Positions 10,812-22,669 of a DNA stretch of 64,000 nucleotides are shown one piece after another. The DNA lies in the NCBI GenBank assembly GCA_030674185.1, contig CM060306.1, positions 1,239,132 to 1,303,131 on the forward strand, written 5' to 3'. Made by a program: the position numbers and the translations under genes. The notes under the pieces were generated by a model. The model was not told where the DNA came from, did no database searches, and saw only the letters and a list, made by a program, of their open reading frames with translations. How positions within the stretch are numbered: the first letter of the stretch is position 1; each line of letters opens with the position of its first letter. The DNA comes from Monoplex corrugatus. Taxonomy: Eukaryota; Mollusca; Gastropoda; Littorinimorpha; Ranellidae.

Positions 10812-11030
10812 TGTTCAAATGTATTTGTACAATTTGATCAAGAAGTGTTTCAGAAGTCAATGTTATTCTGGTTGGTTCTTTTATAAGCTGGGAAAGTCCA
10901 GAGAGAATTAAGGTCGAATGACAGGAGTGTTGTAGTTCCAGGAAGTTTAAATTGAAATCACCAAAGAGAAGATTATCAGTAACTGGTTTGTATTTGTTAA
11001 CATAGTCTGACATTAGAGGACCATGTCGTT

Positions 11031-12395
11031 GGGTTCACAGGTCAGAATTCAAGGAGTATCAACTCTAGGCTGAGAGTTTCTGAAGTTTTATGGCTGTGTC
11101 TTTAATTTTTCATATTTGTATAGATGGAATAGTAATACAACTACTATCAGTAATGTTACTCTGTTATTGTCATTTTTGTTATTGTTAAGGGTTACTGTGC
11201 ATTTGTTTTCAAGTGTGTGCTTTTGTCACTTTTGTATATGTATAGTGCATTGTGATGGATGTGTTGTATATACTTTCATAGTGTTTTTACATTTTCACTT
11301 TTGTATAGAGTTTTGGCTCATTTTTGCTTTTGTGGACTGGAGCACCCAGTGTTGTTTTTGGTATCTATATTTTGATTGGCTGTGACGTAAAAGCGTGGAG
11401 TGCGCGGAGCGTGGAATGCGTGGAGCGTGGAATTCATGTAGCGTTGTGTGCGTGTCGAAAATCTGTGAACTAATAGTCAGTTCTACAGAGATTTCCAGGT
11501 GGAGCGGTTGCATTTCCTTGCCACCTAAAGAGAACTAAATCTGTTTGTCTTAAGCTGCTATATTAGCAGGTTGGTGAATCTTTTGATTTTTTGATATATA
11601 TTTACCAAAATTTGAGACATGTAGAGATTGTGAAGAAACGTAGTTGTGTAAAAGTGAAGTGAATTATTTTGGCAGTCAAGAGTTGTATTGAGTTGTAGTT
11701 CTTGATTTAATGTTTTATGAATTACTGTTTTGTGGTTTCGATCTTTAAATGATGTGCAGTCAGTGTGAACTTTATGGATAATTATATGTATTGAGAGTTT
11801 GGACTTTTGAAACATGAATGGCGAATTTTGTTTTAAATTCTTTATTGTAAGATGTTATTTTGTTAAATGAATATGAAGCTAAGTTAGTGGTCATTTTTTG
11901 GAAATTGAAGTTAGTGTAGAATATTTGCTGTATAGCACTGTGAATGTAATATGCCTGCGAGCTTTTAAAAGGCAAACAATATTATTTTGGGATAAACGTC
12001 CGTCAATCATATAATATAAAAAATATGGTGTGGCCATTGACCCGATACATTTTATTGACAATTTTGTAGATGGAAGTACTTAGCAAATTCTTTCCTATCT
12101 ACAGCTTCTGACGTGGGGAGCTGTCTGGTCTGATTAGCTCACGAGGGAGCCACATACGTACGTGACTTTGGTTTGAGGGGTGGATGCCTGATCCAGTCCC
12201 TGGTCCTAAGCTGTTAGGACTCTGCTGAATACCTGCTGTGGGCGTGTCCAGTTACTGACGCCTCTGTGTTTCGTCTTGCTCCCCAGGATTGTGTGGTAAC
12301 TGTATTTATATAGAGTGATAAAATGAATCCTGAACAATGATTTCGATGCTGTGAAACAAACTGACTGAAGTGCTGACGCAGTGAAAGAGTTCATG
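11031..12395. other. Unassigned repeat-like sequence (unit 1)
   Basis: No convincing gene. Near 11375-11430 there is a promoter-like combination (attggct, tgacgtaa) followed by short GCGTGGA-type direct repeats. Past 12.1 kb the sequence leads into a protease fragment, so the stretch could be the LTR/leader of that element. No terminal repeat pair was found, so this stays open. It is duplicated at 21.1-22.45 kb with only scattered differences. Confidence 0.4.
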
Positions 12396-12612
12396 TGAAA
12401 AGACTGTTCAGCTTGTCATGGGGATGGTCAGTCAAATGATCAATCAGGGTGTTGTGCTATTGTCTGTCCATCAGTACAAGAGGTGAGTGAAGTCGAGGCT
12501 ACGGTATGTTCCTCGATACAGGAGTTTTCTGGTCGGTTACACCTTGAGTCAGGGAAAGTCAATGGTGATGCGTGCTCAGTGTTGAGAGACACAGGTGCAA
12601 CAGTTTGTGGCA
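12396..12612 (+). pseudogene. Retroelement aspartic-protease fragment (unit 1)
   Basis: A short plus-strand frame ends in GDACSVLRDTGATVCGI, the catalytic DTG block of a Gypsy-type protease, preceded by about 50 residues of linker. It is a different copy from the one at 6.5 kb. It breaks off about 15 bases after this block, where the 3' end of a minus-strand LINE A begins. Confidence 0.6.
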
Positions 12613-14953
12613 TCTCTTCCACCCTCCTTGTCCCCAGCCACTCTGGAAATCCGTCTAGTATCTTATCCCTGGGTCTAATCGGTGCTCTTTCCCTCCAGCT
12701 TTCCCGTTGTGACCAGGTGCTCCAATTCCCCTTTCCTCATAACATGACTTGTAAATGTTGCCTTCTTTTCCTAATCTTCCTTATGAATGATCTACTTGTG
12801 TCTACTTCCAACAAGGCTGTCTCGTTTGTTTTCTTTGCTGTCCATGGAACTCTCAACATCCTTCTTAGAAACCACATTTCGGCTGCCTCAATCTTGTTCT
12901 GGCTTTGCCTCTTGACTGTCCACGCCTCGCAACCGTCCAACAGTATTGGTTCTATATAACATTCAGAAACTCTCTTCCTGATGTTAATTGATAGACATTT
13001 GTTGGTAAGAATGCTTGTCATCTTCTTGAATGCTGTTTTGGCTTGACCAATTCTGCTGGCTATTTCTGATGTACATCTGCCGTCTGGTGAAATGATCGTT
13101 CTCAGATATTTAAACTTATCAACCTGTCTCGAGGTTGTGCCGTTTGCTGTTATTTTACATGAGGGGATTTTATGTTTTTTATAGATCACAATGACTTCAG
13201 TCTTCCTGCTGTTTGGTTCCAAGCCCTTACCTTTGCTTTCTATTTCTAGTATATTCACAAGGTTTTGTAGGTCCCTTTCACTTTCTGCAATTAGCACAGC
13301 GTCATCTGCGTATCGAATGTTATCATTGTTCCTCCAACATTTAATCCAGGGTCTTCCTCTGGGTTTCTCATGATGTTTTGGCTGTAAAGTGAAAACGGAT
13401 CTGGTGACAAAACACAACCCTGTCTGACTCCTCTTTTGATATTTTGGAAAGAGCTTATATCGTTTTTTATTCTCATTTCAGATGTTTGTTCCCAATTCAT
13501 ATTTCTGATTATTAGTAGATCTTTTCCATCAATATTGAGTCTTTCTAGGTGGTTGATATTGGTATAATCAACAGAGCATAAATATGAATCCTTGTTCATC
13601 TCGCTTGATCTCTCTATGATAGGTCTTAGGATGTATATAGCATTAATAGTTCCTTTGCCTTCCACAAATCCACACTGTTCAACTGCTATTTCTCTTGATT
13701 TTATTTCTTGTCCTCATCATGATTATTCTTAAGAGAATTTTTGTTACATGACTATCAAACTGATTGTGTGATGGAGTTTGCATTCTATAGCCCCTGTCTT
13801 CTTTGGAAATGCAATGAAAATTGATTTTGACATATCTTTGGGGATTTTTCCAGTGTCGTAAATTTCCTTAGGACTGTTATTTTTTTGTATACCAAATTCC
13901 TCCAGGGCTTCAATCATCTCTGTAGTAATGTTGTCTGGTCCTGGAGCTTTTCCTGGTTTCATCTTTGTCAGTGTTGCTCTAACTTCATCTTTCATTGTGG
14001 ATGGTCCTTCAAAGTTCTTTCGTATAATGTGTTCTTCGTTTCTATCATCTTCAAAAAGGTCTTTAATGTAGGCTACTCTCCCCATCTGTCGTCTAATACT
14101 TTATCTTTTTCCATGAGAAGCATACAATCTTTCTATTTTAAGCAACCATTTGATGTGCATGTCTTTTGCCTGTGGACAATTTCTTCAATTCATTTGTACA
14201 TACCCTGAGGATCCGTTTTGTGTCGGTCTTCTATTTCTTTGCATTTTGTTTTCAACCAAACTTCCTTAGCTTCATTGCACCTATTCCTGATTTCTGTGTT
14301 TATCTTCCTGTATATCTCCTCGTTTCTCTTTGCCTTCCTCTGTTCCTCCATCAAGCCTAAAATTTCTTTTGTTATCCAATCTACTTCAGGGATTTCTTCA
14401 CAAGCTTCATTTATCGAATTTCTCAACTTTGTCCATTGTTCCTCACTGTCACTAACGTCGTCCAGAGCACTGAATTTGTTTTGAACATGTACATTACATT
14501 TTTTACGTATCACTTCATCTGTCTTTAAGAGTCCAAGATTTAGTTTGATGTTGCTTTTGGTCTGTTTACTTTTCCTTAATTTCAGCTTAAATCTTCCCAC
14601 TACAGGATTGTGGTCACTGTTGCAATCTGCGCCTGGTAGTGTTTTTGCTGACATTAAAGAATTTCTAAATCTTTTATTAATCAGGATGTAGTCAATCTGA
14701 TTTTTGGTATGATCTCCTGGACTCATCTAAGTCCATTTTTTTCTATTAGGCTGCTCCAACCAGGTGTTTCCTACTATGAACTGATTCATCTGTGCCCATT
14801 CTGCAACCCTCCCCTTTCATTTCGTACCAAGGCCATGAGGTCCAACTATATCCTCCACCCTATCCTGTCCCACTTTAGCATTAAAATCTACCATTATTAT
14901 TGTAACTACTTGTAATTTACATTGGGCCTTGGCCATCTCTAATACTTCATAGG
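12613..14953 (-). mobile_element. LINE A (RTE-like), RT and part of endonuclease (unit 1)
   Basis: Minus-strand LINE A without its 5' third. From 14780 leftwards come the end of EEP (SPGDHTKNQIDYILIN), a basic linker (14720-14190), RT block 1 (KMKPGKAPGPDNITTEMIEA near 13930), block B (FQNIKRGVRQGCVLSPD near 13400-13450), YADD (NIRYADDAVLIAES near 13290-13320), KFKYLRTIISPDGRCTSEIA, and the C-terminal block YIEPILLDGCEAWTVKRQS (near 12920). Block A is damaged (a gap after LCSVDYT). At least three frameshifts. It is cut at 14953 by LINE C. Confidence 0.85.
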
Positions 14954-15088
14954 TTTTTTTTCATCTTTTTAAATTCATTTCTAACAGTGAATAGACATCA
15001 ACAAACAATGTATTTACAAAACAAAACAAAAAAAATAGTGATGATGCTTACAATTCATACACATAAAAGGAACGTTTTTTTACATTGG
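14954..15088 (-). mobile_element. LINE C 3' end, cut by the duplication breakpoint
   Basis: A T-run (the poly(A) tail on the minus strand) and about 125 bp of LINE C 3' UTR, matching 25010-25145. It ends abruptly at the duplication junction. Confidence 0.85.
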
Positions 15089-15514
15089 TCTAGAGAAGAG
15101 GGCTGTGTCGACAAGATGCTCTATGAACTGAGCCTTCCTCCCCTACAAGAACGCAGAAAACAACAACGCCTCATCACATTCTATAAAATCAGCCATGGGC
15201 TCATCAAGGCAATGCCACCAGAGAAGTTCCTGACCCCTGCAAACAAAACTAGAAGGAAAATCCGCCCCACAACACTAATGGACTGCGAGACTACAAACAT
15301 CGTTGCTCGCCAGGCTGTCAACAACACCAAGGGCTACAAGATTCCAGATGGCACTTCAGAGCAGTACAGAAGCTCCTTTTTTGTAAAGACCATCGAGGAA
15401 TGGAATATACCTAGAAGGAAAAACAGTCCAGGCCAGTACTGTCACTGCATTCTCAGCAGCGGTGGGCAGTTCTGCAGCTCTCCACTAAATCCACGCTGCA
15501 TATTAGTTAGTTAG
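15089..15514 (+). mobile_element. Jockey/CR1-like LINE RT fragment, truncated copy (unit 2)
   Basis: Same sequence as 3883-4308 (SLPPLQERRKQQRLITFYK and onward to the stop). The upstream 95 codons are missing because the duplication junction lies at 15088/15089. Confidence 0.85.
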
Positions 15515-16366
15515 GATTTAATTAGGTGGGGAAAGGGTGGGGGTGGGGTCGTTTTGTTTTTTGTTGTTTGTTTTTGTGGGCTTGGCACTACCTCTTGTAG
15601 TGTCAGGGCTGGTAATGTACAGGCTCGCCTGTATGTGCAAAGTGAAAAGTAGTAGCGATATGGCAGCTCCACACCTAGCTAGCTTTTATTGTCCCCCCCC
15701 CACCCACCCCCTGTTTTCCATTACAACATAATCAAGTTGGTTTCAGCGACGTATACAGCCAGATCCAGTTCCAGAAGGAAAAGAAACAGGAGGAGGAGAT
15801 GAAGAAGGAGGAGGAGATGAAGGAGGAGGAGACGAAGAAGGAGGAGAGGGAAAAAAGTTAATATGAACGTGCGTGAATATGAATGTTGTATGTGTGTTGT
15901 ATGAAAGTTGTTAGTAATAAATGTATAGATTATCATTGTGATTTGTCTAGTACCACTGGTTGAAAGGAGAGAGTGTGGTTGCGTGATGGACGAATGCTTT
16001 TTGCATGTTTTGATTGCGTGAGCATGTAACGAGCATGACAGTGGTGACCCTGACAAAAGAATAGATTTAGATTTGGATTTAACCCCCTAATAAAAAGTTG
16101 TTTTGATACTGATTTGTATACCTTGGTGAAAGATTGTGATTTGTACCCCCTCTGACAAGTGTTTCATGTGTTTAATCTTATGCAGTTATTTCATTGGAAA
16201 CTGATTTCTCTTTCAAAATACTGATTATTACAACTATTGTTTACTTCATTCATGGCGCTCTAACTTTTATCATAAATAAGCTTAGAGTTCGTGTATTTAT
16301 TTATGTGTTGCTTACTTTTCTTTGACATTTTTCTTTTGACAATTCTACTTACCTCAGAAAGTCAAA
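15515..16366. other. Non-coding stretch, copy of 4309-5156 (unit 2)
   Basis: Carries the same C-run, purine run (15780-15860) and primer-binding-site-like tggtgaccctgaca near 16041. No gene seen. Confidence 0.4.
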
Positions 16367-16405
16367 ATGGATAATGAGCACCAGAAACAAAGAGAAGTTT
16401 CAGAA

Positions 16406-16470
<65 letters not shown>

Positions 16471-17957
16471 TGAAAAACAAAGAGAACATGAGAAAGAAAT
16501 GAAGGAACGTAGCTTTAAGTTATGTCAACTGGAATTGGAGGCAGAGGTAGAGTTAGAGAGGCTAAAATTTGAAAAAAGAAACCAACTATTCGCCCTCTAA
16601 AACTTCTCCCAGTAGCTCTCAGCCCAAGTCCTCATATATCCCAAAATTTCCTCTCTTTGATGAACATAGAGACGACATAGATTTGTTTCTTTTCTGTTTT
16701 GAGTCATGCAACTTCTTGCGGTTGGCCTCGTGAAAAATGGACTTTGTACGTCGCGTCGCTCTTTAAGGGAAGTGCACTAGTACTTTACCATACCCTTGTG
16801 GCAACAGAAGGACTTGCTTGGGACCAACTGAGAGAGGAATTTTTGAAAAAATTTCAGTGCACCGCCGATGGTTTCCGAGATAAATTTCGAGCAGTCCGTC
16901 CTGAGAAAGGTGAATCTTTCCCATCGTTTCTGATAAAAATTTCCCATTATTTGGATCGGTGGAGTGAATTATCGCAAACAGACCAAAATTTTGACAATCT
17001 TCGTGATCTCCTTTTGAAGGAGCAGCTTTTGCAGAGCGTCAGTCAAGATCTCCTGTCTTTTTGCGTGAAAGAGAATTTCGCAATCCAGAAGAAATGTGCC
17101 GTGCCGCGGATCAATACCGTGTTGCTCATACGGAAAAAAAAAACACTGCCCGAAAAGTTATTTTCTGTTTTTGACGCGAATGTCTCTGTATATTCGCCAA
17201 ATAAAAACCAGTTAGTCTGGAACTTTGGTCGCGGTGGGTATAACACTCCACCACCTCGTTATCAGAAACCATCACCTCGTTTTAGCAATCCATCTCCTCG
17301 TTTTGATAATGTGACACCTCAACAGAGGACGTATGGTCCTCACACAAACCATTTCGGTTATCAGGGTTATTCAAGACAAGCCTATTCCAGACCTAACCCT
17401 GGTGAGAGACAAAACTTTGCCCCCACTCCGTGTTCTCCCGCTGCTATGAGTAAAGCACATACCAGTGGTTAAAAACAACAAAACACAAAAAGTATCCCTA
17501 AATGTAATCATTGTGGATGTAAGTTCCACTTGGTAAAACAGTGTCCTTATATGAACACATCATGAGCAGTGAATGTGGCTTCACATGGGGTGAGTGACAA
17601 TAATATTACACAGGAGGGGGGGGGGGGCATCAGACCTTAGTTTCACAGGCATCTACTGCTGGATTGTGCGTGGAGAAATGCTGTGTGAACGGGTATGATG
17701 CTACTCTTCTGAGAGATACAGGCTGTACTACAGCAGGGGTCAAGAAGTCTCTGGTGTGACCAGAGCAGTACACAGGTGAGACACAGACATGCCATTCTTT
17801 CGGGGGCAGAATTGAAAGATTTCCTCTTGCAAACATTGAAGTCTTGCCCCCCTATTTCGCAGGAACACTTCTGGCCTGTGTCATTGAAGAATCAGTCACT
17901 GATCTGATACTAGGTAACTTATCTGGGGTAGCAACTGTGCACGGGGGTTAGAGAGGA
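16367..17957 (+). pseudogene. LTR-retrotransposon gag-protease remnant (unit 2)
   Basis: Copy of 5157-6760. It keeps the coiled-coil start with a longer AG microsatellite (16409-16466), the capsid-like block (GWPREKWTLYVASLFKG near 16725), the zinc knuckle near 17505-17550 and the LLRDTGCTTAG protease start near 17705. Its frame breaks partly differ from unit 1: an extra base near 16719 and a missing base near 17052, while the extra G of unit 1 near 5341 is absent. So the copies have diverged independently or carry separate consensus errors. Dead in either case. Confidence 0.75.
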
Positions 17958-17961
17958 AAAA

Positions 17962-19253
17962 TTGTTCCATGTAATGTATCTACTACGAATTGAAGAAATT
18001 GTCCACAGGAAAAATACATGCACATCAACTAGTTGCTTAAAATCGAAAGATGGTACGATTCTCATGGAAAAAGACAAAATATTAGAAATATGGGGAGAGT
18101 ACATTAAAGATCTTTTTGAAGATGACAGAAACGCAGAACACATTACAAGAAAGATCTTAGGACCACCCATAATGAAAGATGAAGTTAGAGCAGCATTGAA
18201 AAAGATGAAACCAGGAAAAGCCCCAGGACCAGACAACATTACCACAGAGATGATTGAAGCCCTGGAGGAATTCGGTATAGAAAAAAATAACAGTCGTCTT
18301 AAAGGAAATTTACGACACTGGAAAAATCCCGAAAGATATGTCAAAATCAATTTTAATTGCACTTCCAAAGAAGACAGAGGATATAGAATGCGAACTCCAT
18401 CGCACAATCAGTTTGATAGTCATGTAACCAAGATCATATTAAGAAATAATCATGATGAGGACAAGGAATAGAATCAAAAGAGAAATAGCAGATGAACAGT
18501 GTGGATTTGTGGAAGGGAAAGGAGCTATTAATGCCATATACATCCTAAGAACTATCATAGAGAGGTCAATCGAGGTGAACAAGGATTTATATTTATGCTT
18601 TGTTGACTATACCAAGGCTTTCGATCGAGTAAGACATGAAGAATTGATCAACCAACTAGAAAGACTCAATATTGATGGAAAAGATCTACGAATAAACAGA
18701 AATATGTATTGGGAACAAACAGCTGCAATGAGAATAAAAACGATATAGCTATTTCTGATGTGCATCTGCCATCTGGTGAAATGATCGTTCCCATGTATTT
18801 AAACTTATCAACCTGTCTCAAGGTTGTGCCTTTGCTGTTATTTTGCATGAGGGGATTCATGTTTTTTACTGATCGCCATGACTTCAGTCTTCCTGCTGTT
18901 TAGTTCCAAGCCTTACCTTTGCTTTCATTTCAAGTATATTCACAATGTTTTGTAGGTCCCTTTCACTTTCTGCAATTAGCAGTGTCATCTGCGTATCGAA
19001 TGTTGTTTATGATTTTCTCCAACTTAATCCAGGGTCTTCTTAGGTTTTCATGATGTTTTGGTTTAAAGTGAAAACAGATCTGGTGACAAAACACAACCCA
19101 CCCTGTCTGACTCCTCTTTTGATGTTTGGAAAGAGCTTATATCATTTTTTAATACATGCACTGTTGTCCCAATACATATTTCGATTATTCGTAGATCTCA
19201 GAAATATATATTGGGAACAAACAGCTACAATATAGTGGACACCTTAAACAGCC
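17962..19253. mobile_element. LINE A, inverted copy (unit 2)
   Basis: Copy of 6765-8056: forward half to about 18749 (KMKPGKAPGPDNITTEMIEA, LCFVDYTKAFDRVRHEELIN), reversed half to about 19196, and the terminal hairpin arms. The reversed half carries about 20 single-base losses relative to unit 1, so the YADD frame is unreadable here. Confidence 0.8.
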
Positions 19254-19479
19254 TCTTCAGATGATGTGAGACATAAACACTATATGGTGGACACTTTAAA
19301 AACCCTCTTCAGATATATTCGTCTGGATGCAGTTTTCAAGTTTTACAAGAGATCAATAGAATTTCATTTGATAAATTCTGCGCATGGGACAGCTTCTAAA
19401 TGCATTTTAGACTGATAATCTTGAATTTGGCTTTTCACTGTTGCCTTATTATTAAAGTTGAGTGTTGTTTTTAACCTGG

Positions 19480-21074
19480 TGCTAGCCATGATAAGGCTCT
19501 AGTAATTGGCTGGGTTATAAGCAATATGAATCTGAGACTAATGATACGCTTCTCAGACGAACTTTCCTTTGAACATGTACACCTTGTACTTTTTCCATAG
19601 GTATGACTGAAACAAAGGAAGGATATGGGGATTATTTCGATTTATAGTAAGTTTTGATGCAAGGATTTTATGAAATCCAAAACATGTGTGACTGCCCACA
19701 TTTAATTAAATAGGAATTTTATGGATTTTATGGTCAGTGATGTCAAATGCTTTCTTAAATTCTAAGAAGATAACTCCTGATAAATTTGCCACGTCTATGG
19801 CTGATAAGTACGAGTGTGTTGTATTTGAAAACAACAGTGTTGCATGAATGATGCAGAAAGAATCCTGACTGAAGTGGATAAAAATTAATAGTGAATGACC
19901 TTTTGTGTTTGTGAACATTGTCTTTCAAGGGGTTTAGAGACCACAGATGGTAGTGATATTGAATTGTAATTGTCTAAAGCATTTTATCTCTTGTCTTTGG
20001 TAAACTGATTGTTTTCGCTTTTTAAAAAAAAAATGTATTCTATCAGGAACATTTTCTGATCAGTATGTAAACTGAACATATATGTTAGGTTTCAATGAGG
20101 TGAGGCACGAACAGTTTTAACATTTTACTACAGATTTCATCGAGGCCAGATGACCTGTTATTGTTCATATTGGAGATGTATTTTTCGACCCCGGGAATGG
20201 AGATAAAAAGAAATGTGAATGAATCATTTGACTTATTTTTCTCTTGACAGTACTGTATGAGTTGTTTGCTGTACATATACTGTGGTAGATCTGTTTCAGT
20301 TAATGTTATGTTTTGAGCGACATTAAGGGGTGTTCATGAAAGGCGTTGATGGTCAGTTGTTGGGGAATGTCAGTGTTTTACAAAGATGAGCCCTTTAGAT
20401 CTCGTCAGATTGTTGATGTGTCCCTTCAGGTTTTATTCAGTTTATTGACGTAAGCTTTCTTTTGTTTGTTACCATGTTATATACTTTGCTTGTAGCTGTT
20501 TTATATTTTGTGTATATTTTTTGGCTTATAATGAGTCTCTGCGTTTATGAGACGAAACATCCCTTATGTTCGTGGACAGCCAAGGTGGTAGTTTGTTTAT
20601 TCTTACCCATTTATGCCATTTTGGTGTGTGTCTGTAAAGGATAAAGGAAAATCCGGTCCAAGATTTCTAGTTTATGTTTTTAGGATTCGTACAGCTGTAG
20701 ACAGAGTGAAACAATGCCTATGATCAATCAGATATATGTGTAGATCGAAATTTTGAACAGTCCAAATGTGGCCCTTTGATTTGATTTTTGGCAGTTTGAG
20801 AGATTTAATACAACTGATAACATTATGCATATGGTCACGTATACTCAGTCTAGGAGTACTTGTGTATCTAATTGTTCAAATGTATTTGTACAATTTGATC
20901 AAGAAGTGTTTCAGAAGTCAATGTTATTCTGGTTGGTTCTTTTATAAGCTGGGAAAGTCCAGAGAGAATTAAGGTCGAATGACAGGAGTGTTGTAGTTCC
21001 AGGAAGTTTAAATTGAAATCACCAAAGAGAAGATTATCAGTAACTGGTTTGTATTTGTTAACATAGTCTGACAT
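19480..21074 (-). mobile_element. LINE B, degraded EEP-RT element (unit 2), uninterrupted
   Basis: Copy of 8331-11030 without the L2-like insertion. The EEP piece (NLLFGDFNLNFLE, LIKEPTRITLTSETLLDQI) is at 20880-21060, the RT start (ISNMNNNRSSGLDEICSKML) at 20100-20190, and block A (LSGVIFLEFKKAFDITDHKI) near 19715-19780. The preinsertion site is at 20868-20873. Confidence 0.7.
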
Positions 21075-22452
21075 TAGAGGACCATGTCGTTGGGTTCACA
21101 GGTCAGAATTCAAGGAGTATCAACTCTAGGCTGAGAGTTTCTGAAGTTTTATGGCTGTGTCTTTAATTTTTCATATTTGTATAGATGGAATAGTAATACA
21201 ACTACTATCAGTAATGTTAATCTGTTATTGTCATTTTTGTTATTGTTAAGGGTTACTGTGCATTTGTTTTCAAGTGTGTGCTTTTGTCACTTTTGTATAT
21301 GTATAGTGCATTGTGACGGATGTGTTGTATATACTTTCATAGTGTTTTTACATTTTCACTTTTGTATAGAGTTTTGGCTCATTTTTGCTTTTGTGGACTG
21401 GAGCACCCAGTTTGTTTTTGGTATCTATATTTTGATTGGCTGTGACGTAAAAGCGTGGAGTGCGCGGAGCGTGGAATGCGTGGAGCGTGGAATTCATGTA
21501 GCGTTGTGTGCGTGTCGAAAATCTGTGAACTAAAAGTCAGTTCTACAGAGATTTCCAGGTGGAGCGGTTGCATTTCCTTGCCACCTGAAGAGAACTAAAT
21601 ATGTTTGTCTTAAGCTGCTATATTAGCAGGTTGGTGAATCTTTTGATTTTTTATATATATTTACCAAAATTTGAGACATGTAGAGATTGTGAAGAAACGT
21701 AGTTGTGTAAAAGTGAAGTGAATTATTTTGGCAGTCAAGAGTTGTATTGAGTTGTAGTTCTTGATTTAATGTTTTATGAATTACTGTTTTGTGGTTTCGA
21801 TCTTTAAATGATGTGCAGTCAGTGTGAACTTTATGGATAATTATATGTATTGAGAGTTTGAATTTTTGAAACATGAATGGCGAATTTTGTATTAAATTCT
21901 TTATTGTAAGATGTTATTTTGTTAAATGAATATGAAGCTAAGTTAGTGGTCATTTTTTGGAAATTGAAGTTAGTGAGAATATTTGCTGTATAGCACTGTG
22001 AATGTAATATGCCTGCGAGCTTTTAAAAGGCAAACAATATTATTTTGGGATAAACGTCTGTCAATCATATAATATAAAAAATATGGTGTGGCCATTGACC
22101 CAATACATTTTATTGACAATTTTGTAGATGGAAGTACTTAGCAAATTCTTTCCTATCTACAGCTTCTGACGTGGGGAGCTGTCTGGTCTGATTAGCTCAC
22201 GAGGGAGCCACATACGTACGTGACTTTGGTTTGAGGGGTGGATGCTGATCCAGTCCCTGGTCCTAAGCTGTTAGGACTCTGCTGAATACCTGCTGTGGGC
22301 GTGTCCAGTTACTGACGCCTCTGTGTTTCGTCTTGCTCCCCAGGATTGTGTGGTAACTGTATTTATATAGAGTGATGAAATGAATCCTGAACAATGATTT
22401 CGATGCTGTGAAACAAACTGACTGAAGTGCTGACGCAGTGAAAGAGTTCATG
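21075..22452. other. Unassigned repeat-like sequence (unit 2)
   Basis: Copy of 11031-12395, with the same promoter-like attggct/tgacgtaa and GCGTGGA repeats near 21435-21490. No gene seen. Confidence 0.4.
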
Positions 22453-22669
22453 TGAAAAGACTGTTCAGCTTGTCATGGGGATGGTCAGTCAAATGATCAA
22501 TCAGGGTGTTGTGCTATTGTCTGTCCATCAGTACAAGAGGTGAGTGAAGTCGAGGCTACGGTATGTTCCTCGATACAGGAGTTTTCTGGTCGGTTACACC
22601 TTGAGTCAGGGAAAGTCAATGGTGATGCGTGCTCAGTGTTGAGAGACACAGGTGCAACAGTTTGTGGCA
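22453..22669 (+). pseudogene. Retroelement aspartic-protease fragment (unit 2)
   Basis: Copy of 12396-12612, ending in the DTG block just before the LINE A 3' end. Confidence 0.6.

Larger units (their letters stand above)
8331..11030 (-). mobile_element. LINE B, degraded EEP-RT element (unit 1), split by a later insertion
   Basis: Minus-strand LINE remnant. From 11013 leftwards come an EEP C-terminal piece (NLLFGDFNLNFLE, LSQLIKEPTRITLTSETLLDQI), a linker, an RT start at 8900-9030 (ISNMNNNRSSGLDEICSKML), a SLPSVVSKPLERQ block near 8750 and RT block A (LSGVIFSEFKKAFDITDHKI, near 8535-8590). Stops and frame changes are frequent, and no YADD block is visible. The end at about 8330 is uncertain. 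It is interrupted at 9689-10811 by an L2-like LINE; the uninterrupted version is at 19.5-21.1 kb. Clade undecided (jockey or CR1 group). Confidence 0.65.
3883..15088. repeat. Tandem segmental duplication, unit 1 (11.2 kb)
   Basis: The sequence from 3883 recurs in the same order and orientation from 15089, near-identical for kilobases. The left boundary is in the jockey-like RT. The right boundary is in the 3' end of LINE C, at the junction ttacattgg/tctagag (15088/15089). The left flank shares only gg with the unit end, a 2-bp microhomology. Unit 1 is about 1.15 kb longer than unit 2, mostly because of the LINE insertion at 9689-10811. Confidence 0.95.

Noticed and set aside
11116..11385. Small hydrophobic protein, 89 codons (copy at 21177)
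   Set aside because: AT-rich leader-like sequence; the two duplicates differ by a frameshift at its end; no recognisable domain.
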